DNA of 64,000 nucleotides from Prevotella sp. (GTDB lineage: Bacteria; Bacteroidota; Bacteroidia; Bacteroidales; Dysgonomonadaceae), in contig JAISUS010000029.1 in the NCBI GenBank assembly GCA_031271965.1, positions 162,908 through 226,907 of the forward strand. Reading direction: 5' to 3'. The notes under the pieces are model-generated. The model made no database searches. It had not been told where the DNA came from and saw only the letters and a program-made list of their open reading frames with translations. Position 1 is the first letter of the stretch; every line of letters starts with the position of its first letter. Position numbers and translations under genes: made by a program. Below are positions 19,391-28,175 of the stretch, piece by piece.

Positions 19391-20332
19391 ATGAAGGTTA
19401 ATTGTATAATATTATTTTTCGTGTTTTTTGTCTTTAGTTCTGTTGCAGTCTATGGACAATGGGATGCGCAGTTGAGCCAATATTGGAGAATGAAAAATTA
19501 TTATAATCCTTCATTTATAGGGCAAACAGATGCCATAGAAAGTTCGTTATTGCATCGTCAGCAGTGGGTTGGGTTGACGAATGCGCCGGCTACTTCATTG
19601 ATTTCATTGAATATGCCTATTCAATTTTTAGGTAAAGATCACGGGGTCGGTGTTATTGTTATGAATGAGAAAATAGGCTTGTTTTCAAATACATCTACTT
19701 TAGGACAATATACATATAAAGTGAAATTTAAAAAAGGCAGGTATTTGAATATCGGTATACAGGGCGGGATGATGAATATTGATTTCGATGCATCGAAGAT
19801 ACATATTCCAGACAGCGATTATCACGATAAGACAGATATCCCATCTGCGGGAGGAGATAAAAAGATAGATGCAGGAATAGGAATTTCGTGGATAACACCT
19901 AATTATTATATTGGAGTGTCAGCTTCTCATCTATGGGAGCCATCTTTCGAACTAGATGACAATACATCGACATATATCCCGCGAGGATATTATATTATGG
20001 CGGGGTACAATATAAAGCTTAATAATCCGTTAATAGAGTTGCAACCGTCTGCCCTTTTTAAATCTGATGCTATTGCGCATCAATTGGATGTTACGGCAAA
20101 AGTTGAATATAATAAGATGTTCTCTGGTGGAATATCTTGGAGAAAAGATGACGGTTTTGTATTTTTGTTGGGCGCGAGAATAAGAAATATCGAAGCTGGC
20201 TATTCTTATGACCTTTCTACATCAGAGATTGCAAAGGTAAGTAATGGCAGCCACGAGTTGTTTTTGCGTTACAGTATTCCGCTCGAAAAGAAAAAAGACC
20301 GGAGTGTTGGAAAAAGTATAAGAATACTATAG
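19391..20332 (+). CDS. porP: Type IX secretion outer-membrane protein PorP/SprF family
   Basis: Outer-membrane barrel of 313 residues. The signal peptide (FFVFFVFSSVAVYGQ) is followed by the PorP/SprF hallmark near the mature start: QLSQYWRMKNYYNPSFIG and LLHRQQWVGLTNAP. The rest shows alternating beta strands (GVGVIVMNEKIG, YLNIGIQGGMMNIDFD). PorP-type proteins are associated with the PorK/PorN ring and anchor cargo or gliding components. It opens the porP-gldK-gldN cluster; the gap to gldK is 69 bp. Paralogues are common in Bacteroidetes, but the position beside gldK supports the core copy. Confidence 0.93.
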   Translation: MKVNCIILFFVFFVFSSVAVYGQWDAQLSQYWRMKNYYNPSFIGQTDAIESSLLHRQQWVGLTNAPATSLISLNMPIQFLGKDHGVGVIVMNEKIGLFSNTSTLGQYTYKVKFKKGRYLNIGIQGGMMNIDFDASKIHIPDSDYHDKTDIPSAGGDKKIDAGIGISWITPNYYIGVSASHLWEPSFELDDNTSTYIPRGYYIMAGYNIKLNNPLIELQPSALFKSDAIAHQLDVTAKVEYNKMFSGGISWRKDDGFVFLLGARIRNIEAGYSYDLSTSEIAKVSNGSHELFLRYSIPLEKKKDRSVGKSIRIL

Positions 20333-20401
20333 AGTTAAAATACAAGTTTACAAGCGTACGCTAAAAAAGCTTCGGGAAAATACGAAGCACAAGAAGTAAA
20401 T

Positions 20402-21823
20402 ATGAAACATTTGTTTTTTGCGATCATAGTTTTACTTGCGATATTCACATCCTGTGGAAAATCGATAGGATCGAGTATCGGAGGTGAAGTGACCGGGGAA
20501 AAAAGCTCGTCGTGGGCTGAACCTACCCCATATGGAATGGTTTTAGTCTCGAGAGGTTCTATAGAGATGGGGCCTGCCGAAAGTGATTCCTTATGGGATA
20601 TAAAAGCTAATCCGAAAGGGGTATCTGTTGATAATTTCTGGATGGATGAAACAGAAGTAACAAATTCCAAATATCGCCAATTTGTGAATTGGGTGCGAGA
20701 TTCCATTATTAGAGAGCGTTTGGCCGATCCCAGATACGGAGGTGATGAAACTTTCAAAATCACCGAAGATAGATATGGCGAACCTATAAAGCCTTACCTC
20801 AACTGGAAAAAGCCGATCCCTAAAAGGCCTCTTGAAGAGGAGGAACGGGCTATCAATAGTGTAACATATGTGCATCCGATAACTAAAGTGCGTGGAATAG
20901 ATCCCCGGCAGATAAATTATTTTTACGAATGGTTCGATCATACCGAGGCTGCTAAGCGCAGAAACCGATTAAATCCGAATGAGAGAATATTAAATACGGA
21001 TATTCAGGTAAATCCTGAACAATCCGTAATGATATCAAAAGATACAGCATACATTAATGAAGACGGATTCCCGGTAAATGAAACAATCACACGCCCTTTA
21101 TCATCCCTTTTCGATTTTGTACATTCTAAAATAGTGAATGTTTATCCGGATACTACTGTTTGGATAAATGATTTCAATAATGCGTATAATGAACCTTATC
21201 TGCGGATGTATTTTTCCCACCCTGGCTATAATGATTACCCTGTGGTTGGCGTTACTTGGGAACAGGCAGAAGCTTTCTGTTTTTGGAGAACTCAGTATTA
21301 TAAAATGGGACAACCTAGGAATGGACGTCCGATAGAGAATTTCCGCCTTCCTACCGAAGGGGAATGGGAATTTGCTGCTCGAAATGGACGTACAGAAAAT
21401 AAATACCCTTGGGATAAAGATGGAACGATGGATGAAAAAGCCTGTTTCATGGCAAACTTTAAACCCGGAGAAGGAAATTATACTAAGGACGGAAACTTGA
21501 TTCCTGCGCGTGTGGCTTCTTATATTCCCAATCGTTTCGGTATATATGATCTGGCTGGAAATGTAGCTGAGTGGACATCAACGGCATATACTGAGTCGGG
21601 TACGGCAATGATGAATGATATGAATCCGCAATATAAATATGATGCTGCCAAAGAAGATCCCTATGCGGTTAAAAAGAAGGTTGTCAAAGGTGGCTCGTGG
21701 AAAGATGTGGGACGAAATATACGTGGTGACATGCGAGAAGGTGAATACCAAAATCAGCCTCGTTCTTACATCGGTTTTAGATGTGTAAGAACTCAAGTGG
21801 GCTTCTCTAAATCGAAAAAATAA
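20402..21823 (+). CDS. gldK: Type IX secretion ring lipoprotein GldK/PorK
   Basis: Outer-membrane-anchored lipoprotein (473 residues) that with GldN forms the periplasmic ring of the type IX secretion system. The leader ends in a lipobox (IFTSC, Cys18). The body is a formylglycine-generating-enzyme-like (SUMF1) domain: VSRGSIEMGP, WMDETEVTNSKYRQFV, GVTWEQAEAFCFWRT, LPTEGEWEFAAR, LAGNVAEWTS, VKGGSW and IGFRCV at the end. Length fits PorK. The stop codon overlaps the ATG of gldN (TAATG), so the two are translationally coupled, and the usual gldL and gldM genes between them are absent. Confidence 0.94.
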   Translation: MKHLFFAIIVLLAIFTSCGKSIGSSIGGEVTGEKSSSWAEPTPYGMVLVSRGSIEMGPAESDSLWDIKANPKGVSVDNFWMDETEVTNSKYRQFVNWVRDSIIRERLADPRYGGDETFKITEDRYGEPIKPYLNWKKPIPKRPLEEEERAINSVTYVHPITKVRGIDPRQINYFYEWFDHTEAAKRRNRLNPNERILNTDIQVNPEQSVMISKDTAYINEDGFPVNETITRPLSSLFDFVHSKIVNVYPDTTVWINDFNNAYNEPYLRMYFSHPGYNDYPVVGVTWEQAEAFCFWRTQYYKMGQPRNGRPIENFRLPTEGEWEFAARNGRTENKYPWDKDGTMDEKACFMANFKPGEGNYTKDGNLIPARVASYIPNRFGIYDLAGNVAEWTSTAYTESGTAMMNDMNPQYKYDAAKEDPYAVKKKVVKGGSWKDVGRNIRGDMREGEYQNQPRSYIGFRCVRTQVGFSKSKK

Positions 21824-22842
21824 TGAAAAGATTACATAAATTAATAATCATATTGCTATTGAGCGTTGTTTCCTTTTCGTCAGTACAGGCCCAAGAATCA
21901 CTTCGTGAGAGATTGGCCAGAAGACAGCAACAGGAACAGGGGGCAGTAACAGACAGTAGTCTGAAAGTGCCGAAATTATCTGTTCGTGCCGAAATGATGA
22001 ATGAAAATCAAACTCAGGACTTGTCGAATGCTACTTGGGTTCGCGAAATATACCGTTTCTTGGATCTGACAAAAGGGGAGAATGCCGCATTGTATTATCC
22101 CGAACAGGCGGAGAATGATAAGATGAATCTGTTCACTATGATTTTCAAATTGATGGAGAATAATAGCCTGCCTATCTATCGGTGGAATAACGGAAATGAG
22201 TTGTTTACAGATCGGATGAAAGAAAACTTTGGCGACATTCTTACTAAATTGGAAATTCCGTATCAAAAAAATGGGGAGAATTATGTTTACGATGAATTCA
22301 GTATTCCGAACAATGAAGCTCTTGGTTATTATATAAAAGAGGCTTGGTATTTCGACCAGTCTAATTCTGTGTTGGGAGTAAAAACTGTAGCTATCTGCCC
22401 TGTTGTAATACGCGAGCAATATTTTGATGAAGAAAGCACCTTGTCTACAGCCAGCCGTATGCCGCTTTTTTGGATACCGTACGAATCTGTCCGTCCATAC
22501 GCAGCCCGCATGCCTATTATGACTTCTGACAGGAATAATGTGATGACGAAGACTATCGACGATTATTTCAGATTAAGGCTTTATGACGGAGAAATATATA
22601 AAACCACCAATATGGAAAATAAGCTGATGGTGGAGAAGTACAAGGATGCGGAAGTCCGGAAACAGGCTGAGAAGGAGATAGAAGGAGAACTTAAACAATT
22701 TGAACATAATTTGTGGGTAACAAATGATTCTATAACTGATACTCAATCTAAGAATAAAAGCAAGAATGCTAGAAACGCTAAAATAAGTAAGCCAAAAGGA
22801 GGCTCTTCGGGTGCAACTTATTCGGCAAGAGATAGAAGGTAA
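21823..22842 (+). CDS. gldN: Type IX secretion ring protein GldN/PorN
   Basis: Periplasmic partner of GldK in the type IX secretion ring (339 residues). A signal peptide (LIIILLLSVVSFSSVQAQ) is followed by a short linker and the GldN core: ATWVREIYRFLDLTKGENA, LYYPEQ, LFTMIFKLM, YDEFSIPNNEALGYYIKEAW, LFWIPYESVRPYAAR, TIDDYFRLRLYDGEIYK. The tail (about 300-339) is basic and low in complexity. It starts inside the gldK stop codon. In Porphyromonas and Flavobacterium this gene follows gldM; here it directly follows gldK. Confidence 0.93.
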   Translation: MKRLHKLIIILLLSVVSFSSVQAQESLRERLARRQQQEQGAVTDSSLKVPKLSVRAEMMNENQTQDLSNATWVREIYRFLDLTKGENAALYYPEQAENDKMNLFTMIFKLMENNSLPIYRWNNGNELFTDRMKENFGDILTKLEIPYQKNGENYVYDEFSIPNNEALGYYIKEAWYFDQSNSVLGVKTVAICPVVIREQYFDEESTLSTASRMPLFWIPYESVRPYAARMPIMTSDRNNVMTKTIDDYFRLRLYDGEIYKTTNMENKLMVEKYKDAEVRKQAEKEIEGELKQFEHNLWVTNDSITDTQSKNKSKNARNAKISKPKGGSSGATYSARDRR

Positions 22843-22868
22843 TTTAAAAGCAAAAAATAAAAATATAG

Positions 22869-22900
22869 TGGCTATTTCGGTAAGGAGTAGCCATTCTGTT
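22869..22900 (+). terminator. Possible weak terminator after gldN
   Basis: TGGCTA (22869-22874) pairs with TAGCCA (22888-22893), followed by TTCTGTT. The stem is short and the T run is poor. Confidence 0.4.
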
Positions 22901-22919
22901 ATTTGAAAATACAGAATAT

Positions 22920-23846
22920 ATGACATTAAAATATGGAGTTATAGGCTCAGGAGCTATCGGTGGATATTATGGCGGGAAGTTAGCCCATTCGGGAAAAGAG
23001 GTTCATTTTCTTTTTCATTCCGATTATAATTATGTAAAGGAAAATGGGTTGAGAGTAGATTCTGTAAAAGGAAACTTTCATCTCGATTCGGTTTTAGCAT
23101 ATAATAATACTTCCGAAATGCCGAAATGTGATGTTGTATTTGTGTGCTTGAAATCGACAAACAATAAGCTTCTTAAAGAGCTGTTGCCACCACTTTTGCA
23201 TAAAGATACTTTGGTTATCCTTATTCAGAACGGATTGGGATTAGAGGCTGACTTGCAGCAAGATTTTCCAAACTTAAGGATTGCCGGGGGATTGGCTTTT
23301 ATTTGTTCCAGTAAAATAAGAGAAGGGCATATTGCCCACTTCGATGAAGGAAAGCTTAATTTAGGTTCATATTCATGTGACGATGAGTCTTTATTAAAAC
23401 TGGTTTGCTCCGATTTTCAGCAAGCAGGAGTGGAAACCCGTATCCTGCAACTAGAAATGGCACGATGGATGAAGCTTGTGTGGAATATTCCATATAATGG
23501 AATGACAGTTGTGTTGAATACGACTACTGATAAGCTAATGAGTAATACGCATACTGAAAATCTCTTGCGAAAAATGATGCTTGAAGTAATTAATGGAGCC
23601 AACCAAGTAGGGAAAGATAGATTTACGATACCGGAAACATATGCTGATGGCATATTAGATATGACACGTCATATGGTACCCTACTCGCCTAGTATGAAAT
23701 TGGATTATGATTATCATCGTCCTCTTGAGATTGATTATATATATAGTCGTCCTATTCTTGAAGCGGGGAAAGCCGGATATGATATGGTGTGTGTCTCCAT
23801 GCTTGAGAAACAATTGAGATTTATTGAAAGTCAGTATTTAAAATAA
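22920..23846 (+). CDS. panE: 2-dehydropantoate 2-reductase (ketopantoate reductase)
   Basis: NADPH-dependent enzyme of pantothenate (CoA) synthesis, 308 residues. The N-terminal Rossmann loop GVIGSGAIGGYYGGKLA (6-22) is typical of the ApbA/PanE family. The catalytic-domain segments MARWMKLVWNIPYNGMTVVL and the C-terminal YSPSMKLDYDYHRPLEIDYI (Ser-x-x-x-Asp and Glu-Ile-Asp) fit the family. The name is used for a broad family, so another 2-keto acid could be the substrate. It has its own strong terminator downstream. Confidence 0.88.
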   Translation: MTLKYGVIGSGAIGGYYGGKLAHSGKEVHFLFHSDYNYVKENGLRVDSVKGNFHLDSVLAYNNTSEMPKCDVVFVCLKSTNNKLLKELLPPLLHKDTLVILIQNGLGLEADLQQDFPNLRIAGGLAFICSSKIREGHIAHFDEGKLNLGSYSCDDESLLKLVCSDFQQAGVETRILQLEMARWMKLVWNIPYNGMTVVLNTTTDKLMSNTHTENLLRKMMLEVINGANQVGKDRFTIPETYADGILDMTRHMVPYSPSMKLDYDYHRPLEIDYIYSRPILEAGKAGYDMVCVSMLEKQLRFIESQYLK

Positions 23847-23850
23847 AAAA

Positions 23851-23880
23851 AGAGCAGGTTAAAATCCTGCTCTTTTTTTA
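23851..23880 (+). terminator. Rho-independent terminator after panE
   Basis: AGAGCAGG (23851-23858) pairs perfectly with CCTGCTCT (23866-23873), followed by a T run. An A run precedes the stem, so it can also act for the convergent mgsA gene. Confidence 0.9.
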
Positions 23881-23912
23881 TTCTTTTATTCTTTTATTCT
23901 TTTATTCTTTTG
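23881..23912. repeat. Tandem 8-bp repeat, four copies of TTCTTTTA
   Basis: Three exact TTCTTTTA units and a fourth ending in G lie end to end. The stop codon of mgsA (23894-23896 on the minus strand) lies inside the array. Confidence 0.9.
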
Positions 23913-24379
23913 AAATTAGCATCGAATTTAGCTCTGTCAAAAATTTCATACCGTGGCAGAGTCGGTTTGTAGTCTTCAATATCCCAAAGTGTACTTGTTA
24001 TCATTAGATCTGCACTATAGCGGTTACATGCAATAGGTACATTGTGTACACGGCATTGGCGAAGCAACATCATAATATCTGCTTCATGGGGTTGAGGATT
24101 TAGGTCGTCTATCAGAAAGATCGCTAAATCTATTTCATGGCGTACTACCATAGCTGCAATTTCAGCATCACCACCAAGGGGGCCCGAATTCATACGGGTA
24201 ATATCTGCCTGGATGCCTTTTTCTTCGAAAGCTTCTTTTATTAGAGTACCTGTAGTTCCTGTGCATACCAAGTGCTGGCTTGACAGGAACGAAGAGTTGT
24301 AATAACACCATTCTACCATATCTGCTTTGCGGTGATCGTGTGCTACCAATGCTATGGTTAATTTTTTCTTCATATTCAT
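23894..24379 (-). CDS. mgsA: Methylglyoxal synthase
   Basis: Cytoplasmic enzyme that converts dihydroxyacetone phosphate to methylglyoxal, a bypass of lower glycolysis under phosphate limitation. The 161 residues include VAHDHRKADM, the phosphate loop TGTTGTLI, the catalytic Asp segment SGPLGGDAEI, LNPQPHEAD and CNRYSADLMITS. Met3 is an alternative start. The last residues (RIKE) and stop codon are encoded within a tandem 8-bp repeat, which could vary the C-terminus. The gene is convergent with panE. Confidence 0.94.
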   Translation of the reverse strand: MNMKKKLTIALVAHDHRKADMVEWCYYNSSFLSSQHLVCTGTTGTLIKEAFEEKGIQADITRMNSGPLGGDAEIAAMVVRHEIDLAIFLIDDLNPQPHEADIMMLLRQCRVHNVPIACNRYSADLMITSTLWDIEDYKPTLPRYEIFDRAKFDANFKRIKE

Positions 24380-24652
24380 TTATTTTATGTAATAAACTCA
24401 AAGGTAATATTTTTATTACCTAATTTGTTATGTTTCGGCTAAACTTTATTGAATAAATGTCTTATTGCATCCCGGTTTAGTTAGTGCTACTCATTATTGT
24501 TAATGAATGTTCGGTTGTGTTATTTTTATGTTAAAAGACAAAGGGCCATGCCGAATTTAGATGAGAATGTGCATCCTATAAAATAGAATGAAGTTAAATC
24601 CAGACTTGGATAGCTCCCTTAATCTTAACCTAATTTTAAATATATAACACTA

Positions 24653-25390
24653 ATGAACAAAAAAATTATTAATCTGTTTTTAGCTTTTTCATTAAGCTTA
24701 TTTGTATTTACGGCGTGTAGCAATGATGACGACAAAGATCTTGTTTTGGAAAAAAGCGAAGTAACTGTTGATCTTGGAGGGACAACAACCGTGAAAATTA
24801 CAAAAGGAAATAGTGGTTATAAAGTTACTCCGGCCGATGCTACTGTTGCAACGGCAACATTGGAGGGCAATGTAATAACTATAACTGGAGTAAAGGCAGG
24901 CGAAACAACAATTACAGTTATAGATAATGAAAAGAAATCCGCTACTTTGAAGGTGAAAGTAGCTACTTATGCGGAACAAATTGCTGCTACGTATAATGGA
25001 GATTTGTCTATTACATTGCCTGGTGGTAATCCTGAGGTAAGCAAAAAAGACATAGTGTTGGCTACATCAGGAGAAAAAGTTAAACTGACTCTGGCTAATT
25101 TTAGTTTTGGAGATACTGCATTAGGAGATATCGTTGTGGACGAAATTCCTTTAACTAAGGCTGAAGGAACTGTTACTCTGACTGAAACTGTTGCTACAGT
25201 GAAATTAAAGATAGGAGAAACTGAAATTAATGCTAAGGTTACAATTACGGGAACAGTTTCAACTAAGGTTAAAAAAGCAAATCTGGCAGTTGCGACAGAA
25301 CAGGTGTTGGATTTGACTATCAGTGTTACGGAAGTACCGGATTTAGGCCCTATTGCTGTAACTTTCTCAGGAGCTAAAAAAGCAAGCTAA
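24653..25390 (+). CDS. Lipoprotein with Ig-like (BIG2) and calycin-like domains
   Basis: Lipoprotein of 245 residues with a lipobox VFTACSN (Cys22) and an Asp-rich stretch after it, a pattern associated with surface export in Bacteroidetes. Residues about 30-105 form a bacterial Ig-like type 2 domain (LGGTTTVKITKG, VTGVKAGETTITV-like segment at 75-90). The rest (107-245) matches the calycin-like barrel found in Bacteroidetes lipoproteins (YNGDLSITLPGG, KVKLTLANFSFG, ISVTEVPDLGPIAVTFSGAKKAS). Ligand and role are unknown. It is a single gene with its own terminator. Confidence 0.8.
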   Translation: MNKKIINLFLAFSLSLFVFTACSNDDDKDLVLEKSEVTVDLGGTTTVKITKGNSGYKVTPADATVATATLEGNVITITGVKAGETTITVIDNEKKSATLKVKVATYAEQIAATYNGDLSITLPGGNPEVSKKDIVLATSGEKVKLTLANFSFGDTALGDIVVDEIPLTKAEGTVTLTETVATVKLKIGETEINAKVTITGTVSTKVKKANLAVATEQVLDLTISVTEVPDLGPIAVTFSGAKKAS

Positions 25391-25410
25391 ATTATATATT
25401 TAGTATACTA

Positions 25411-25450
25411 AAAAGTGGTTTTTAGAATTAAAAACCACTTTTCTTTTTTA
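25411..25450 (+). terminator. Rho-independent terminator after the calycin-like lipoprotein
   Basis: Perfect 14-bp stem AAAAGTGGTTTTTA (25411-25424) with TAAAAACCACTTTT (25429-25442), tetraloop GAAT, then TCTTTTTT. Confidence 0.9.
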
Positions 25451-25482
25451 TATTTTATACCTTTATGGTTAAGTTCTATATT

Positions 25483-26028
25483 ATGCATAAGTTTTTGGCC
25501 GGATATATAATTCCGATGTTGTTGGTGTTACTTGCAACTACATCGTGTGGAACTCAGAGAACAACAGGGCGATTGTTGTACGATCCTCAGGAAGTTGCGC
25601 AATTGTCTGATAAATTAGGTGTTGAGTTGAGTAATCTGAACAAAGACGATGATCGTAATATGCCATTATATGCAGAGGTATCACTATGGCTTGGCGTACC
25701 TTATCGTCCCGCCGGCTTGTCGCGTAAGGGGCTTGATTGTTCCGGATTTACGCATATTATTTATCAAAAAGTATACAATAGGAAATTGCCTAGATCGACT
25801 GGCGATCTGGCGAAGATGAAGATGCATGATGTGTCGAGGGGAAATCTACAGACAGGTGATCTTGTCTTTTTCTCTACATCCAAGAACCACAGTCGGATCA
25901 ACCATGTGGGAATCTATCTGAAAGATGGAAATTTTATTCATGCATCTACATCGAGGGGTGTAATAGTCAGTCATTTAGATGAAGGTTATTACAATCGCAC
26001 TTGGAAAAGGGGAGGGCGTGTGAAATAG
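25483..26028 (+). CDS. NlpC/P60 peptidoglycan hydrolase, lipoprotein
   Basis: Cell-wall endopeptidase cutting gamma-D-Glu-diaminopimelate or neighbouring links in stem peptides, anchored as a lipoprotein (lipobox ATTSC). I start at the Met of MHKFLAGYIIPMLL; an upstream in-frame Met lies at 25465. The NlpC/P60 catalytic set is complete: Cys in GLDCSGFTHIIY, His in INHVGIYL and His in FIHAST. It has a paralogue immediately downstream (26125-26883) that shares the whole domain, so the pair arose by duplication. About 181 residues, similar in size to Spr/MepS. Confidence 0.9.
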   Translation: MHKFLAGYIIPMLLVLLATTSCGTQRTTGRLLYDPQEVAQLSDKLGVELSNLNKDDDRNMPLYAEVSLWLGVPYRPAGLSRKGLDCSGFTHIIYQKVYNRKLPRSTGDLAKMKMHDVSRGNLQTGDLVFFSTSKNHSRINHVGIYLKDGNFIHASTSRGVIVSHLDEGYYNRTWKRGGRVK

Positions 26029-26124
26029 TTTAATAAAGACCTTAAAATATTATAAAAAACACAATGTGTTAGTCTTTTATTTGATCGGATTATATATTTT
26101 TATTCGGCTAAAAAATAAAATTGA

Positions 26125-26883
26125 ATGAGAATATCCCCAAAATCATTAAGATTATCAACACTTTTGTTGCTGTTTTCTGTGGTGACGATGTCTATATCAG
26201 CGGTTCCTCCAAGAAAACAGAAACCAAATAAGAAAAAGACAGCTGCCAGTTCGGTAGCTCCTAAATCGTTAAAAGTTGTACAATCGACAAATAGTGTAGA
26301 GGTAACTACTGATGATGGAAACCAATTCTTACTACCAAAGTACGAAAAAATATTTGAAGATCAACATCCCGCATTTCCCACTTCTGATAAATTATTAACT
26401 GACGCAGGCGCTAATTTAACTCCATCCTTAGAATTGATGAAGGAAAAGATGCTTGAACAGAAGGAAATGCAGGAGCTTTCTTCCCGGTTGGGTATTTCTA
26501 TTACAGAGCCTACTCATCTTGATCTTTACAGAGAAGTAGCAGACTGGTTGGGTACGCGATACAGAAGAGGCGGTATGAGCCGTAAGGCTGTTGACTGTTC
26601 AGGTTTTACTAATATTATATACAAAAATGTCTATGGAATGCAACTGGATAGGGTTAGTACAGCCATAGCGAAAAATGTAAAAGAATCTATATCCAAAGAT
26701 GACCTGGAGCCCGGCGATATGGTATTCTTTTCCACTTTCAAAAAGAAGTACATAAATCATGTGGGAGTATATATAGGAGATGGTAAGTTTATACACGCAT
26801 CTATAAAGCATGGTGTCATTGTAAGCTCGCTCACCGAAGGGTATTACAGTACAGCATGGAGAAAAGGAGGACGAAATTTATAA
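26125..26883 (+). CDS. NlpC/P60 peptidoglycan hydrolase, secreted paralogue
   Basis: Second NlpC/P60 endopeptidase, 252 residues. A signal peptide (LLLFSVVTMSISAVPP) lacks a lipobox, so it is probably released to the periplasm. A basic and linker region (about 28-125) has no recognisable domain. The C-terminal domain has all catalytic residues: VDCSGFTNIIY, INHVGVYIG and FIHASI. It ends YYSTAWRKGGRNL, almost the same as the ending of its neighbour (YYNRTWKRGGRVK). The gap between the two genes is 96 bp. Confidence 0.9.
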   Translation: MRISPKSLRLSTLLLLFSVVTMSISAVPPRKQKPNKKKTAASSVAPKSLKVVQSTNSVEVTTDDGNQFLLPKYEKIFEDQHPAFPTSDKLLTDAGANLTPSLELMKEKMLEQKEMQELSSRLGISITEPTHLDLYREVADWLGTRYRRGGMSRKAVDCSGFTNIIYKNVYGMQLDRVSTAIAKNVKESISKDDLEPGDMVFFSTFKKKYINHVGVYIGDGKFIHASIKHGVIVSSLTEGYYSTAWRKGGRNL

Positions 26884-27210
26884 AAGATATTAAGATAGAA
26901 AAGGAGATGCATTTGCGTCTCCTTTTTTTATATATAGGATTCTTTACTTAAATAATATTGTAGCAAATAGGTTGATATAAATATTAAAGGGATGCCTTAA
27001 TTAGATAAGTTGTTGACATTTGTACGTCTTTTGAGAAACTATTTGTCTATTTGTCTTGTTTCGCAAAGTGGTGTAATACAAAAAGATTGTTTATTTAATT
27101 AATATTGAAAAAAATGTTATGCATTTCTTGCGAAATAAAATAATTTGCATGAAATTTGTACCGTGAAATAATAATATAACAAAAGTCGAAAAAGAGACAA
27201 TAATATTTGG
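26884..27210. other. Intergenic region before dapF
   Basis: The stretch begins with the terminator at 26899-26929. Near its end a possible promoter reads TTG (27128-27130), 20 bp, then GAAATTTG (27151-27158), one base from each consensus. I saw no small gene or structured RNA. Confidence 0.45.
26899..26929 (+). terminator. Rho-independent terminator after the second NlpC/P60 gene
   Basis: AAAAGGAGA (26899-26907) pairs with TCTCCTTTT (26918-26926), followed by more T residues. Confidence 0.85.
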
Positions 27211-28056
27211 ATGAAAAATTTGAAATTCACAAAGATGCACGGAGCCGGTAACGACTATATCTATATGGATGCCATATCTCAGGGAATAGATAATCCATCG
27301 GAGTTGGCCGTAAAACTTAGTAATCGTAATTTTGGAATAGGGTCAGACGGATTGGTACTTATATTACCTTCAGAGATATGTGACTTTAGAATGCAAATGT
27401 TCAACTCAGATGGTTCGGAAGCCGAAATGTGCGGAAATGCGTCGCGTTGCGTGGGCAAGTATGTTTATGATAATGGGTTGACGGCTAAAAGCGAAATAAC
27501 ACTGGAAACCGGAGCTGGTATTAAATATATTACTTTGCTCGAGGGTGATTCAAAATCACGTAAAGTGACTGTGGATATGGGTGAGCCTATCCTCAATCCG
27601 GATTTGATTCCTGTAAAAGCGGTGGGAGAACCTGTATTGAATCTTCCATTGAGTGTAGATGGCAAAAGCTGGGAAATAACATGTGTGTCGATGGGAAATC
27701 CGCATGCAGTAATCTTCACAACAGGGATAAAAGATCTTGATCTGCCTGTAATTGGTCCGGAATTTGAGAAACATCCCATTTTTCCACGTAAAACAAATAC
27801 GGAGTTTATAGAAGTAATTGACCGCCAAACATTGAATATGCGTGTTTGGGAGCGAGGTGCGGGAGAAACTTTGGCTTGTGGAACTGGTGCTTGTGCTGCT
27901 GCTGTAGCCGCGATCCTAAACGATTATTGCGATCGTAAGATAAAAATTCATTTGTTGGGAGGAGATCTTGAAATAAAATGGAGTAAAGAGAATAATCATG
28001 TATATATGACTGGAGAGGCTGTTACGGTGTTTGAAGGAGAATTATTAGCAAATTAG
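27211..28056 (+). CDS. dapF: Diaminopimelate epimerase
   Basis: Converts LL- to meso-diaminopimelate, the cross-linking residue of peptidoglycan and lysine precursor; PLP-independent two-cysteine racemase of 281 residues. The two catalytic cysteines sit in EMCGNASRC and LACGTGACA. Start [20 protein letters not shown] is typical. It is followed by dapL, which makes LL-diaminopimelate in one step from tetrahydrodipicolinate, so the pair forms the end of the aminotransferase variant of the pathway. Confidence 0.97.
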   Translation: MKNLKFTKMHGAGNDYIYMDAISQGIDNPSELAVKLSNRNFGIGSDGLVLILPSEICDFRMQMFNSDGSEAEMCGNASRCVGKYVYDNGLTAKSEITLETGAGIKYITLLEGDSKSRKVTVDMGEPILNPDLIPVKAVGEPVLNLPLSVDGKSWEITCVSMGNPHAVIFTTGIKDLDLPVIGPEFEKHPIFPRKTNTEFIEVIDRQTLNMRVWERGAGETLACGTGACAAAVAAILNDYCDRKIKIHLLGGDLEIKWSKENNHVYMTGEAVTVFEGELLAN

Positions 28057-28175
28057 TATATTGGCAAATTTGAAAATGAATTAAAAATAAAATAATTAAA
28101 AAGGAGAGAGTAATTTGATAATGTCTTGTAGCATTTGCAAATTTGCTAATCTTCAAATTCTCATATTAAAAATAT

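Noticed and set aside
23881..23912. Short tandem repeats as a possible CRISPR array
   Set aside because: Units are 8 bp without spacers, and no cas gene is present.
28057..28175. Inverted GCAAATT motifs between dapF and dapL as a regulatory site
   Set aside because: Matches are loose and AT-rich and could be chance or a degraded common repeat.
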